DNA of 64,000 bases, taken from positions 896,112 to 960,111 of the forward strand of contig FN649734.1 in the NCBI GenBank assembly GCA_000310025.1. Reading direction: 5' to 3'. A program made the position numbers and the translations under genes. The notes beneath the pieces were generated by a model, which saw nothing but the letters and a program-made list of their open reading frames with translations, did not search any database and was not told the origin of the DNA. This document shows, piece by piece, positions 1 to 10,559 of this stretch. Positions within the stretch are counted from its first letter, which is position 1. Each line of letters begins with the position of its first letter. Source of the stretch: Ectocarpus siliculosus (lineage: Eukaryota > Sar > Phaeophyceae > Ectocarpales > Ectocarpaceae).

Positions 1-273
1 TTGGTGCAGGGTGTATTGTTCTTACTCGTTCCAGGTGTGGGGATGGTTGTGTTTGTTAGAATATTGTGACTGCGCAGTGGGTGGGGGGTGGGGAGGGGCC
101 CTCCATGAAGGTTGGGGGAATTTGGTGAAAAAAAAAAATTGAGGGACCTGCCCCGGCCGTTTTTTTTTTGTCTAATTGGGGTTCCCCTTTCCCCCCTAAA
201 AGTTTTGCCAACCTTTGGGGCCCCCCCCCCCCCCCCCCAGTGTCGCGTACTATATGTGCATACAATACAATAC

Positions 274-3200
274 CTGAAGGAGAATGTGCCGTTCTCCTGC
301 CACCAGCGCTTCCGCGTGGCGTACGGACTCTGCATGCCCGATGACGCCTGTCGCAATAAAAAACAAACGCGAGGTCACAGCAAGAATAAAAAAGCCAAGC
401 CAATGAGGAGGAGATAGGCAACTAGACAGCTGAAGGATGGGCGGGGGGGGCCAAAGTATCGCAGTGCCCCTGGTAGTATCGTACCGTACCGTACCGTACC
501 GTACCGTACCGTATACCGTAGCAATACCATACTACACATCACCGCATGTCCACTATGAACACTACTGATACATTTCCTTGAGCAGCAACACTGTTAGCGA
601 TGACAATACCACGAAATATAACGACAACGATGACGACGACCTAGCAACAACAACGCCGGCAAAAAACAGAGCAACAACAACACCACAAGTGCAATCAAAC
701 ATCAAAACGTTCACCTTTCCCATGAGCCAGTCGATATCCTTCTGGCTGCTCCGCCCGTCATTGATTCCTTTCGTCAAAGAGTCACGCTGGCCCTGATGCA
801 TCCAAAACACGAGAGAGATAAACCATATGGCATGCGACACTATGAAATTTCATCACCAAGGACCGCAAGACGAAACTTAATGCGGTGCCGCAGTCGAACA
901 CCCAAAAATCGCAAGTCACGTTCGACTGGATGAAGTGCCCCTCATAGGCAACACCACAAAAAGCGAATCCAACAAACGCGACCAGCAATCAGCCGGCGTT
1001 GAAAGCAGCAACAGCAGCAGCAGCAGCAGCATCATCATCATCTCATGTCTCACCTTCTCGTCTCCTAGCGCCCTCGTCACCTGCCGCTTCGCCTGCCATG
1101 TAGAGAGAGAAACGAAGGCGGGGGAGGGGGGGGGGGGCATGTACGTCTTGGAATATACATTGAGTGCTTAGTCCTCATCAAATGCGTCTTAGATAGGGGG
1201 AGATGTACAAGGCCCACAGCTTCATCTGCGGGAATCGTAGTCCAAACCATGATGTTGCGGTATTTCCTCGCGTCACAGGCAACGCCTGCTACAGCCACCC
1301 ACGCACAAGCACCATACCAGCGGCAGCGGCAGCGACTACCGCAAGCCTTTGCATCGACTCCAGCGTGTACTATGTCAAATTACCTTCGCTAGCCTGGTCT
1401 CTGTCTCCTGCACGAGCTGGGCCGACCTCTGCACGCCGACCTTTGCCCTCATCACCAGCTCCGCATGCCTGGCCATAGCTTGCTCCAGCGGCTGGTAAAA
1501 CTGCAAAAAGCAGGAGCCAAAAGGCAACATCAACAAACAAAAACACGCAGAATTCTGTTAGAAACATAGCGGGAAGGTCGAAGGGACGAAAAAACGAGGG
1601 AATTCGCGCAATCTGCCCTCCACACGTGATGCCTATGCCTGCGCAACAAAAAGACACAAATGTAAATGTGTGCGTTTTTTTTCTCTTAGTTTAATTGCAC
1701 CATAAAATTGTTGGATCATTCGGGGAAAGAAGAAATCCTGTATCATCGCCGAAACAATCCGGAGGCACATCGTACTGCTGTAGCGGGTCTACTGAAGGTA
1801 TAGGGTTGGCCAATCGTCCTCGGATCATGCATATTCTGCATGATCTTCCCGACACCCAAGTGATTCCGCACCCGAGGAAAGCGGCACCAGACTGGGCAGC
1901 GGTACCAAAACGGTGCCAACAACAGCACACCAAACAAAACGCAACACCACAAAAAAAAAACGAAGCAGAAAAACACAACATCGCGCCTTTGTCTCCCTTC
2001 CTTCTGTGTGAGACCCCGTCTGTACCCCTCAAACAGACACCGACAAGGCTAGACTAAACTCGCGCTACCAACAGAAGGGGACCAATGCACACACACACAT
2101 GGCAAAAACAACATACTGCGGCACGAAGTGGACCGGGGGGGGCTGGGCGTACTCATGTTTTGCAAACCTTAACGGCTAGACCATTGACCGCGCCGTGGAA
2201 GGAGGAAAACATCACTACCTGTTCTTGCATCTGTCGGGCAAGCTTTGAATGCTGTCGACTCTCGGTGGCCGAAAAATGTCTCAAGATCAACAAGCCCTGC
2301 TGGAGGCTCCCCCCAGCGACCTGATGTTCAAACGAGCAGTGTGGCAAGGTGAGCGGTTGTTCGTAGAGGCATTGCGGGGGGGGGGGGGTAGGCGCACTGC
2401 TTTGAGGTTTGGCGTACGTGGGGGTGCGGGGGTGGGGGCCGAGTACACCTCGACACTAGCAGGTATAGACGTGAGCAATGTGGTGGTTTGTGTATCGCAC
2501 GAAGGCAGTTGTCATCGAGCTCAAAGGCGAGCCTTGGTCTCGTCTGACGGGCGTCCCTGAACATCTAATTCTTCGTTTCAAGCCCATCTCTTCGATTTTA
2601 CGGAGAGACCAAGCGCACTCATAGTTTCATCGTTGTCGAAAGCAAACCTAGCATACCAAAACAAAACAAATGTACGAGTAGGAGTACCTCTTATCAGCGC
2701 ATCGACCAAACCAAAGCAATCGGTACTGCCCTTCATACCTAACATACCTCTAACCAGTTCCTACTTCCATCGAAGAGAAAAAATGCACCAACGAACCCCA
2801 GCCAATTACCACCACCGTCCATGGCGGAATCCTACGCAACCGACGGTACGCCTCACACACAAAAACACACCTCGTTCTCCGCAGCAGCACCCAACTGACC
2901 GGCGCGAAGCAGCCCGCGCGCGGTCATGTCCTCGATCTGAAACTTGTCCCTGTTGAACAATTGGAGAACAAGACAACACGGACACGCACGATAGGGTGTG
3001 AGGTGAGGAACCAAACGGTAGTATGGCGTGCGGGCTGCTGGGTGAGTGCTGCCCCCTGCTTTACCAAGACGAGAACACGTACGTATGCAAGACCCGGATG
3101 GAGGCCACAAAAATCCCGTTCAGGAGAAACCTGGTAACAGATTCCTGACACGGACGGCAGACAGACAAGTTTGGAGTTTTCAATTTCCCCCTGACAACAC

Positions 3201-3648
3201 CCTTCTCACGCGGGTACTGTACAGACCCCACGACCTGCCTGGCCAGATTGGCAACTACTGTTGCAACAACGCCCTGGCACGCACACGCCCCTTCGATCCG
3301 AGGCAGCCGCAACTGCGCAGCCTGATACGCCAACGGGTGGCGAGTCAAGAGCACAGGAAGCTAGCTTTCTCATCTCCGGAGAGCAGAACTTTCAGACTGC
3401 CGTGCAGAGAGCAGCGGTGTCCGATTCAGCAGTCCTTGGCTATCTAGCATGCAATCCAATCCCTACTGCCCTTGACCGCGTAAAGGGCGAAGACCACGCA
3501 AGGGGAGTCGAACGACAGCTACAGTACCGGTGGGGTATTGCTAGGAGAACGCCTGGGAAAGCTATCTAGCTCACTTTGCATAGGACGACAGCTCCTCGAA
3601 GACCTTCCTCCCCCTCGACAGCTGCTCGCTCTGCATCGACAGAGGGAC
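274..3648 (-). CDS. F-BAR-like coiled-coil domain protein (partial, multi-exon)
   Basis: Probable membrane-curvature or cytoskeleton adaptor of the F-BAR type. Exons in coding order are 3648-3575, 2949-2871, 2320-2219, 1500-1384, 1092-1054 and 792-715, with a weaker one at 347-274. Each is flanked by AG and GT, and the reading phase is continuous. Exons 1-2 read GRKVFEELSSYAK then DKFQIEDMTARGLLRAG, which resembles the FCH signature (a basic stretch, EEL, then K-x-x-x-IE-x-x-(Y/T)A-x-xLL). Exons 3-5 give charged amphipathic helices (LQQGLLILRHFSATESRQH; PLEQAMARHAELVMRAK) like the F-BAR helical bundle. No in-frame ATG exon was found upstream of 3648, and the 3' end may lie left of the window. 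Family assignment rests on pattern resemblance only; another coiled-coil protein is possible. It is divergently oriented to the RNase T2 gene. Confidence 0.55.
481..510. repeat. (GTACC)n pentanucleotide microsatellite
   Basis: Six uninterrupted GTACC units, followed by a decayed GTATACC. It lies inside the last putative intron of the F-BAR-like gene, between exons 715-792 and 274-347. Confidence 0.9.
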
Positions 3649-6026
3649 CTGCTCAAGCACGTCGGCAAGCACAAGTACGCGTGTCATGGGGGGTTGCCCC
3701 AAAATTTCGGAGGTCGTATGCATGTACACGCAGCAAATCGCAAAAACCAACAATATCAGTGGGAAAAGGCGAAAATAACCCAAAAACGAGTCCTCCAGCA
3801 CAACGAAGATATCCATCTACCCCTACCAGGTGGGAATAGGACATTCTGCGGTTAAAACAGTTATTCCTATGTTTCAAGATTGGAGAAAATCGACAAGCGA
3901 GGCTTCAGTCCAAGCCCCCCCGCGATATCGCCAGGCGAAATCACATCACGTCGAGTACTACACATCAGCTCCCTGAGACATCCTGGTTGGGGAGATAGAT
4001 GCAGGGAGACCACCTCCGCGAGGATAAGAAGCTATACGTGCGAAATTGAGAGGGAGGTTTCGCAACCCTAACCCTGACCCGTAAACCCCTACCAACAACC
4101 AAGCTTGACATACTCGCCAAGGCTACATGTACAACTGATGCAGGGATAGCATCGTGAACACCCAATACGTACCGCCTACCTACAATACAATACCTGCATA
4201 AAGGACGACCGGGGTATGCCGTGCGCCTTGTCCTTCCTGCCCCCGCCCCCGGCAGTGCCTCCCCCTCTGTCGGGGGCGGGGACAGAAGAAACCATCGCCG
4301 CCGTGCCGTACGAAGCCCCTCTACAGCAGTATCTCGCTCCTATATGTGTGATGATGGTCCCGTGGGAACGCACAGAGTGGGAGATAAAAGGGGGGGTGGA
4401 GGGTCATCCGCATCATGCAGGCCGTGAACAGTGAACAACAACAGCTTCCGCGTGCAACTACCATAACAGGACTCATGGTTTCCCGGCATGTTTTGCTCTC
4501 GATCGTAACGCCGGGATTACCGCAAAAAGCGTCCCTCCCCTCTGCGCACGGTTCACCATTTCCCACGCTAACAGAAGCCCTATGCATGCTCCCGGCGCCT
4601 AACACCCCGCCGTAGGCCTGTGTAGCCTTGTTGTAGCAGCACACGGAGCGACGGACCAACGCCGCAACACAACAAACCACGAAATTGGAGGGGGGAGAAC
4701 TATTTGTTGTCCAACACGAAGTACTTCGTAATCTACTATCCACGCTGTAGTCGTCTCTACCGTTCTGTCTGCCCGACCCGTTGAGCGCGGTTTGGCACAC
4801 CAGTGACGACTATAATACTACTGTGTAAGGTCCTAAAGAATGTCCCACTCTTGACCGGGCGATATGTTGTCATTGCTGCCCTCCTGGCACGAAAGCCTGA
4901 CACGAAAGCCAGAGCCCACCACGACCCCCACATGGTTGGAAACAAACAAACATAAAAGCGTGCGTTCTACATACGCGTACCTAAGATAGAGCTGTGCACA
5001 GACAGCTGAGCGTGCGTTGGTGCGGTTGAATGTCAAGGCAATGTACGTGTGCTTACAGCAGATATGTCGTGAATCTCGGCATCACCCAAGACAATTCCTA
5101 GACGCGCTCAGATAGCGTGGCTGGTGGCGTTGCCATAATCATCCGGTTTTCCCAACAGGGCGCTCGAGCTCCCTTATTTCAACCCGACAACCCAGAGAAC
5201 ACAACAAACCAAGCCTTTCGTCATTCGGTCTTGTTGAGAGAACATGACACGGCTACGATTTTACGGCGTGACAAAAATGTGCGCAAACTTGGTAACTTTG
5301 ACATAGAATTCACGTTCAGAAAACAAGGGAAACACAAGTTCGCGCACCTTATCCGATATATCCGATAGACCACACGCCACCCCACTTCCTTGCCAGCACG
5401 CACCCGCCGGCGGTGCAGCCTAGCAAGCCCGGCCCTCCGCCACTCTAGGCTGTGGCACCAAACACACAACAAGAACACGCAAGCAAATCAAGTTCAAGAA
5501 GGAGCTCCGTGGATCATCTCTCAAGCGCAAGGTACCCTTTGTACCTCTTCCTTCCTCTTCCCACTGACCTGCGCTAGCACACAACCCAACAGACGTGGGC
5601 AGTTCCAACCGACAGCAGACAGACAGCAGACGGATTGACAACACTGCTAAAAGACCGCGAGAATCGTCAACTTAACGCTGGAAGGTGAGAGGAAGCAGCC
5701 AAGGGATAGCACGCACCGATTCAATCACCTGTTGAGTCTCCCGGGAAGTATTAACAAGTAAAGTAGTGAGCGTAAAATCGAAGACCCCAAAGTACCAGTT
5801 ATGCTGTTTCGAGTTTGTGTCGAGTGTCGGCGCAAGCTCGATACTGCTGTTCACGATGGTTCCTCTGCTGCTGTGATACACCATTTCAAGCTCGGCAGAG
5901 CACCGTTCTCGGCCATGCGATGCGTAATGTTAGCATGAAGACCCGAGAAAAGGTTGTAGATGAACGGCAGTAGACATTACCATCAGTGCAACGCATGAAA
6001 AACTGTTTTTTTTGGGCATTTTGGGG
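3649..6026. other. Intergenic region upstream of the F-BAR-like gene
   Basis: About 2.4 kb without a supported gene. It should contain the missing 5' exon(s) and promoter of the minus-strand F-BAR-like gene, but no ATG exon with a matching phase was found. The open frames here are short, conflict between strands, and lack splice support. Confidence 0.5.
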
Positions 6027-6286
6027 TATGCATAAATTACGGTACGTCTCTGTTGAGGTGTTCTACGTCTTGCCCTTGTCTCTTCACGCGCACGGCAGGC
6101 CGGGGCGATCCCCTTCTCTCAACGCCGGCTGCCGCTGCAATAGTTCCGGTACCCCTTTTTATGCATAAATTACGGTACGTCTCTGTTGAGGTGTTCTACG
6201 TCTTGCCCTTGTCTCTTCACGCGCACGGCAGGCCGGGGCGATCCCCTTCTCTCAACGCCGGCTGCCGCTGCAATAGTTTCGGTACC
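6027..6286. repeat. Tandem duplication of a 127-bp unit
   Basis: The segment 6027-6153 (starting TATGCATAAATTACGG, ending in GGTACC) is repeated at 6160-6286 with a single visible mismatch (AGTTCCGG versus AGTTTCGG). A 6-nt T-rich spacer separates the copies. The near identity suggests a recent duplication. It lies about 0.4 kb upstream of the RNase T2 start, in the shared 5' region of two divergent genes. Confidence 0.95.
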
Positions 6287-6673
6287 TTGGCGGGAGTATA
6301 GATGCTACACTGCTGTGACTACTTGCTAACCTTACTTCCTGCCTTGTAGCGGGTGCATTTTGCATTCAATACCAGCCGGGGGGAAAGAGTTTGAGCAGCC
6401 GCACCGGTGTTCCACTTCACCACCCTACAGGGTGTGGGGATAATGGGGTGGTATCATTCATGTTTCGTGCCGTGTAGTGCGCAATGTGGTTTGCTGCCAC
6501 TCGCGACAGGTAATCATGTAACAGCCTGCTTGCTCCCTTACCGCCCTCAACTGAAAAAAAAATAGGCAAGCCGACGCGGAGGCAACAACAAACTTCAGCA
6601 AGCAGCACCAGCACCAGCAGAAGCAGCACAAGCAGCAGCAGTAGCGACCACAGCGGCAGCGTTAGCGGTACAA
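6287..6673 (+). other. Proximal upstream region of the RNase T2 gene
   Basis: About 390 bp between the 127-bp duplication and the RNase T2 start. A CAGCA-rich stretch occupies roughly 6595-6660 just before the ATG. No TATA-like or other core promoter element could be assigned with confidence. Confidence 0.4.
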
Positions 6674-9600
6674 ATGGGGCGCTCGAAAGGAGTAGCACAC
6701 CGGTCGGGGCCGATGTCGTCCCTGTTGGTGGTGCTGTCTGCTGCTGCTGCCGTGGCCGCTGCGGCGGCTTCCCGGGGTCCTGACATGATGCCCCGTGCGG
6801 CGGAAGGCGCAAAGGCCGAGATGACCGAGGTGTTCAAGGCAGTGGTGACGAACGGAGTCGAAGGTGAGAGACAATTGGGCGGTTGTCCATAGATAGTGAC
6901 AGTCTTGTGAAGAAGATCCATGCTGCAGGCAGTGTAGTTTTGTGTTAGGTGCCTATGTTTGACTATTAATAGCGATGGTAGTGGGTGTTGAGAGCTACCC
7001 CACTCGATTGCGTCACACACCGTGTCGGTTGTCCATGAAGACGCACACAACGTAGGTAAACAAAGTACAACCAACTACACTAAAGCATTCGGTGCTCGCC
7101 CGGTAATTCACGACTCAAACTCAAACTAAACGTGTTTTCGGGAACATCTACAGGGTTCCAACCACCTTTGGTGGACGGCGGTATCCTCGAGAGCGAAGGC
7201 AAGAGCGACGGCAGAGGCATCCAAGAGCTGTGGCGCGTGGTGACGGGGGGCACACCCGGAGACTTCAACCTGTACATCTTCGCCATGAGCTGGAAGGCGG
7301 AATGGTGAGATGAGCTTCGTTTTTTTGTTTTTTTTCTCACAAACACCACGACAAATTCATCTCTTCCACGGATCATAGCCCTTTTATTGTTCTTGGTTTG
7401 ACAAATAGCGGTATCGGTCACAGCGCTTTGAAACTCGGCGGTCAGCCTCGCCTCCAACTGAGGCTAGCTTCGTTTCGGCTACACTGCTGTGCAGGTGCTA
7501 CCACCAGAACTTCCCGGGCTGCAAGAAGCCGAGAAGTTTCTGGGAAAAGAACCTGACGATCCACGGGCTTTGGCCTGACTACGGAGACGGAACGTGAGTC
7601 GAAGCAGCCAGAGATAACCATGAAACGCTAACGTTGGCGGAAAATTTTCCAGTTTCAGGCACAAGCGCTATTTATTGAGAAGGATGCTTCCGTCGCTCGG
7701 ACTTTCTCGAGTTTCTCGATTGACCTTGAGACTTTCAAGTGCAGCAGTAGCGCTGTTTGAAGTGCGTCAAATGTTCCAGTTTCAGGCACAAGCGCCATTC
7801 ATTGAGAAGGATGCTTCCGGCGCTCGGACTTTATCGAATCTCTCTTTTTTCACCTCGAGGCTTTCAAGTGCAGCAGTAGCGGTGTTTGAAGTGCGTCCGT
7901 CCGTCTTGTTCGTGTCGCGTGCGTGATGAATCCTCATCGGGCTTACGCCACGATTGCGGTACTGCACGCCCGGGTTTTCGTATCTATCGCATCAAGACCC
8001 GAAATCCTGTTCCTCCGCCCTTCCACCTTTTTCCCGCGCTCGCTGATTTGTTTTTGGTTGGCAGGTATCCTACGACGTGCTCTTCGGAGCCGTACGACCA
8101 CGACCGGGTAGTTAACGCCATCGGACTCGATGTCCTCGAAACGATGTGGCCAAACATTCAGGTATGTATAATAATATAGGGGAGGGGGCACGCAGGTAGA
8201 TATTGGATGGGGAGGGGGGGGATCAGGACAAAGTTCAAGATCCAGGTAGGGACCTGTGCTTGGGACCCTCGAGAAGTCGCACCCGACGCGAACAGATCGA
8301 ATTAAACGAATCGCTCTTTACGCCAGGAGGTATAATAGCATTGTGCGTTGTGCCGGTATCATTTACCTCCGCCCCCGCCCCCTCCCATACCTGTACCCAA
8401 GTCTTCGGGCCTGGGGTCCCTGGACGACGGGGAATGGTTGACATTTTTTTTACATTTCGATGGTAAATACTCCTGGGAAGGGGCATGGCATCGCCTATCG
8501 CATGGAGGACAATGGATGGAGAATTCGATGGCAAGACGTGCGACGGCTACAATATTCCTGAGTAGTTCGCCTAGAGAGAGCATCATTCTCACATGTGCTG
8601 TTACGACGAGGGCCCATCCAGATGGATCATTAGGGTTCTGGCAAGCTAGACGTGAAATGCATTGCTTCAGCCAATGTTTTTCGATGCGCTGTCATAGTTC
8701 AGCTCACTGCTGTATCAACGGACATGACTTTGTTGTTCATCCCGATCGAAACTCAAATTAGGTGCCTGAGGAGTTCGCTGGCAAGAAGTACGACTCTTTC
8801 TGGGAGCACGAGTGGACCAAGCACGGGACTTGCACCGGGTTGAGCATGGTGAGCGTCGACGCTTGTGAATTAACGGCGGCGGCTGTAGCAAGGAACGCGC
8901 GCGCGATGGAATGATTATCGTTATCGTATGCTACAGCAGCCGAAAAGTTTGGAGCATGGAAGGTTGAGCATGACGATTTGACATCGTCCTGGTCCAGCAG
9001 CAGAAACGTCGGGCACCGCACCGGACTTGAACACCCTGAACTTTTAGCGGTCGCTCACATTGTCTCCGGTCATTGTGTAGCGGTCGTGGTGCCTTGCCTT
9101 GATTGTTTTGCTGCGTTTGTGTACAATCGATGCGCCGTGGTCGATGAATGCACCGTGGCTGCCACCGCTCAGTGCGCAGGCTTTGTTACTTCAGCTGTTT
9201 CGCGTTCGGTGACAGCTTCCGCACTCCTAACGTGCCAGGGATCGCATCCCGTCGTTTGTGGAAACAATCGTGTCGCGTTCCTCGTGGGGTAGTTTGGTAG
9301 CGTCTCATGTACACCAATTTCGTCGGCGTCGCTGCTGATTCCACTGCTGCAGAATTGTACTACGCGAAGGGTTCGGGCATTGTCCCGGTCAAGCTGCACG
9401 GCATGGTCGGGTGGTAACCGCATCGCCGTTTTTCCCCATGGCATGTTTTTCCACGGACCGTTCCACAGGAGGAGTACTTTTCCACGGCTATTTCGCTCCT
9501 ACAGCGGCGGTTCTTGACCCCTCCGCAGCTGGCGGAGAACGTAGGGGGACAGACGACCAGGTGCGCTAGCTCGGAATCACGTGGCCATGATACCACAAAC

Positions 9601-10559
9601 CCCACCGCCCGTGTGTGCGTCGGGAAGTATGATGATGCTTCTGATGGCCAGTTTCGCCTTCTCTGAGGTCGACTGCACACAGGAAAAGTGCCCCCTGTAC
9701 TTCGGCTTGTTGCTTAGAAAGGCACCAATGTGTACATTGTTGTTGGACAATCACTTCGTCTCTATTGGGCGTGTGCCTTATTGTTGAACGAATCCTTTCA
9801 TTGTTCTTGGTTTGTACCTTAGTTGTTGAAAAAATTCCTTTCATTGTTCTTGGTTTGTACCTTAGTTATTGAAAAAATCCCTTTCGGCATTCTTGGTTTG
9901 TATTTTGTTGTTGAACTAATCCTTTCATCGTTCTTGGTTTGTACCTTATTGTTGAACGAATTCCTTTCGACGTTGGGCAGGGTTGATCTGGAGGATGCCT
10001 ACGGTGGCGAAGGAATGGCGGTCTTGGACTGCCGGGGCAAGGTGCACTTGAACCAGGTGTACCTGTGCCTCGAACCGGACCCGGAGACCCACCTGCCTGG
10101 AGAACAGGTACAGTGCGGTTTCCCGTGACAAAGTCTCCATCGATGTGCTTGCTTGTTTGGAATTGTTCTTGTAGGTCGAGGTTTTGTCTCGTCGTGCCCA
10201 CCCCCTGCCTTTGGTATGGGTGTTTTTTCTTTTTTTTCCCGTTGTTGTCTCTTCGCTGATGCTTTTCTGTGATGCTTGTTTTTCGACGCGTGAAGCAAAA
10301 CCAGACAATCAAGCCCGTCGCACCTTGTTGCACTTTTCTAAGGCGTGCATGGTTCACAAGACGTGCTGCTGTGGTTTTTTCAACGCTGCGCGTCGTTGTC
10401 TGACGGTACTACTGCTTTGCAATACAATGCATTTTCCCTCATTGAACATGAACCCAACCGCCCCGGTGTCTTGCTCTTCAGGTGGCGTGCCCCCCCGCCG
10501 TCGTAGCCCACGACGACACATGCGGCCAGGACAGCCTCGATGTGGCCGCTTTCGAGTAG
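6674..10559 (+). CDS. Secreted S-like ribonuclease, RNase T2 family
   Basis: Endoribonuclease that cleaves RNA through a 2',3'-cyclic phosphate; probably secreted or vacuolar. Exons are 6674-6863, 7154-7304, 7495-7593, 8065-8161, 8762-8848, 9469-9560, 9981-10107 and 10482-10559. All have GT-AG junctions, and the phases join into 306 codons plus TAG. The N-terminus has a signal-peptide-like core (SSLLVVLSAAAAVAAAA, about residues 15-31). CAS I reads LTIHGLWPDY with His137. CAS II reads FWEHEWTKHGTC at residues 192-203 with His195, Glu196, Lys199 and His200. All the catalytic residues are present, so an active enzyme is expected. Paired cysteines (C115, C123, C152, C203 and C-terminal ones) fit a disulfide-bonded secreted protein. 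The start is the first ATG before the hydrophobic core. Introns 3 and 6 carry tandem repeats. Confidence 0.93.
7647..7898. repeat. 127-bp tandem duplication inside RNase T2 intron 3
   Basis: Copies at 7647-7773 and 7774-7898 both begin TTCCAGTTTCAGGCACAAGCGC and end in GTTTGAAGTGCGTC. They differ at roughly a dozen positions, so this duplication is older than the one at 6027-6286. It lies entirely inside the intron between the CAS I exon and the following exon. Confidence 0.92.
9777..9980. repeat. 41-43-bp minisatellite ending at a splice acceptor in RNase T2 intron 6
   Basis: About 4.8 copies of a unit approximating TTGTTGAACGAATCCTTTCA plus TTGTTCTTGGTTTGTACCTTA. Copies alternate between 41 and 43 bp, with point changes. 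The last, partial unit contributes the pyrimidine tract just before the acceptor AG at 9979-9980. A related short piece (TTTTATTGTTCTTGGTTTG) occurs in intron 2 near 7381. Confidence 0.9.

Noticed and set aside
2276-2348. Plus-strand first exon MSQDQQALLEAPPSDLMFKR..., reminiscent of a VAP/MSP-domain start with a donor GTGAGC
   Set aside because: It overlaps exon 2320-2219 of the minus-strand F-BAR-like gene, which fits a chain of phase-consistent exons. No MSP continuation was found downstream on the plus strand.
3065-3130. Extra 66-nt exon on the minus strand between F-BAR-like exons 3648-3575 and 2949-2871
   Set aside because: Its ends are splice-like and it keeps the frame, but it inserts a hydrophobic stretch into the FCH-like segment. 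Direct joining of the neighbours also keeps phase and gives the expected motif.
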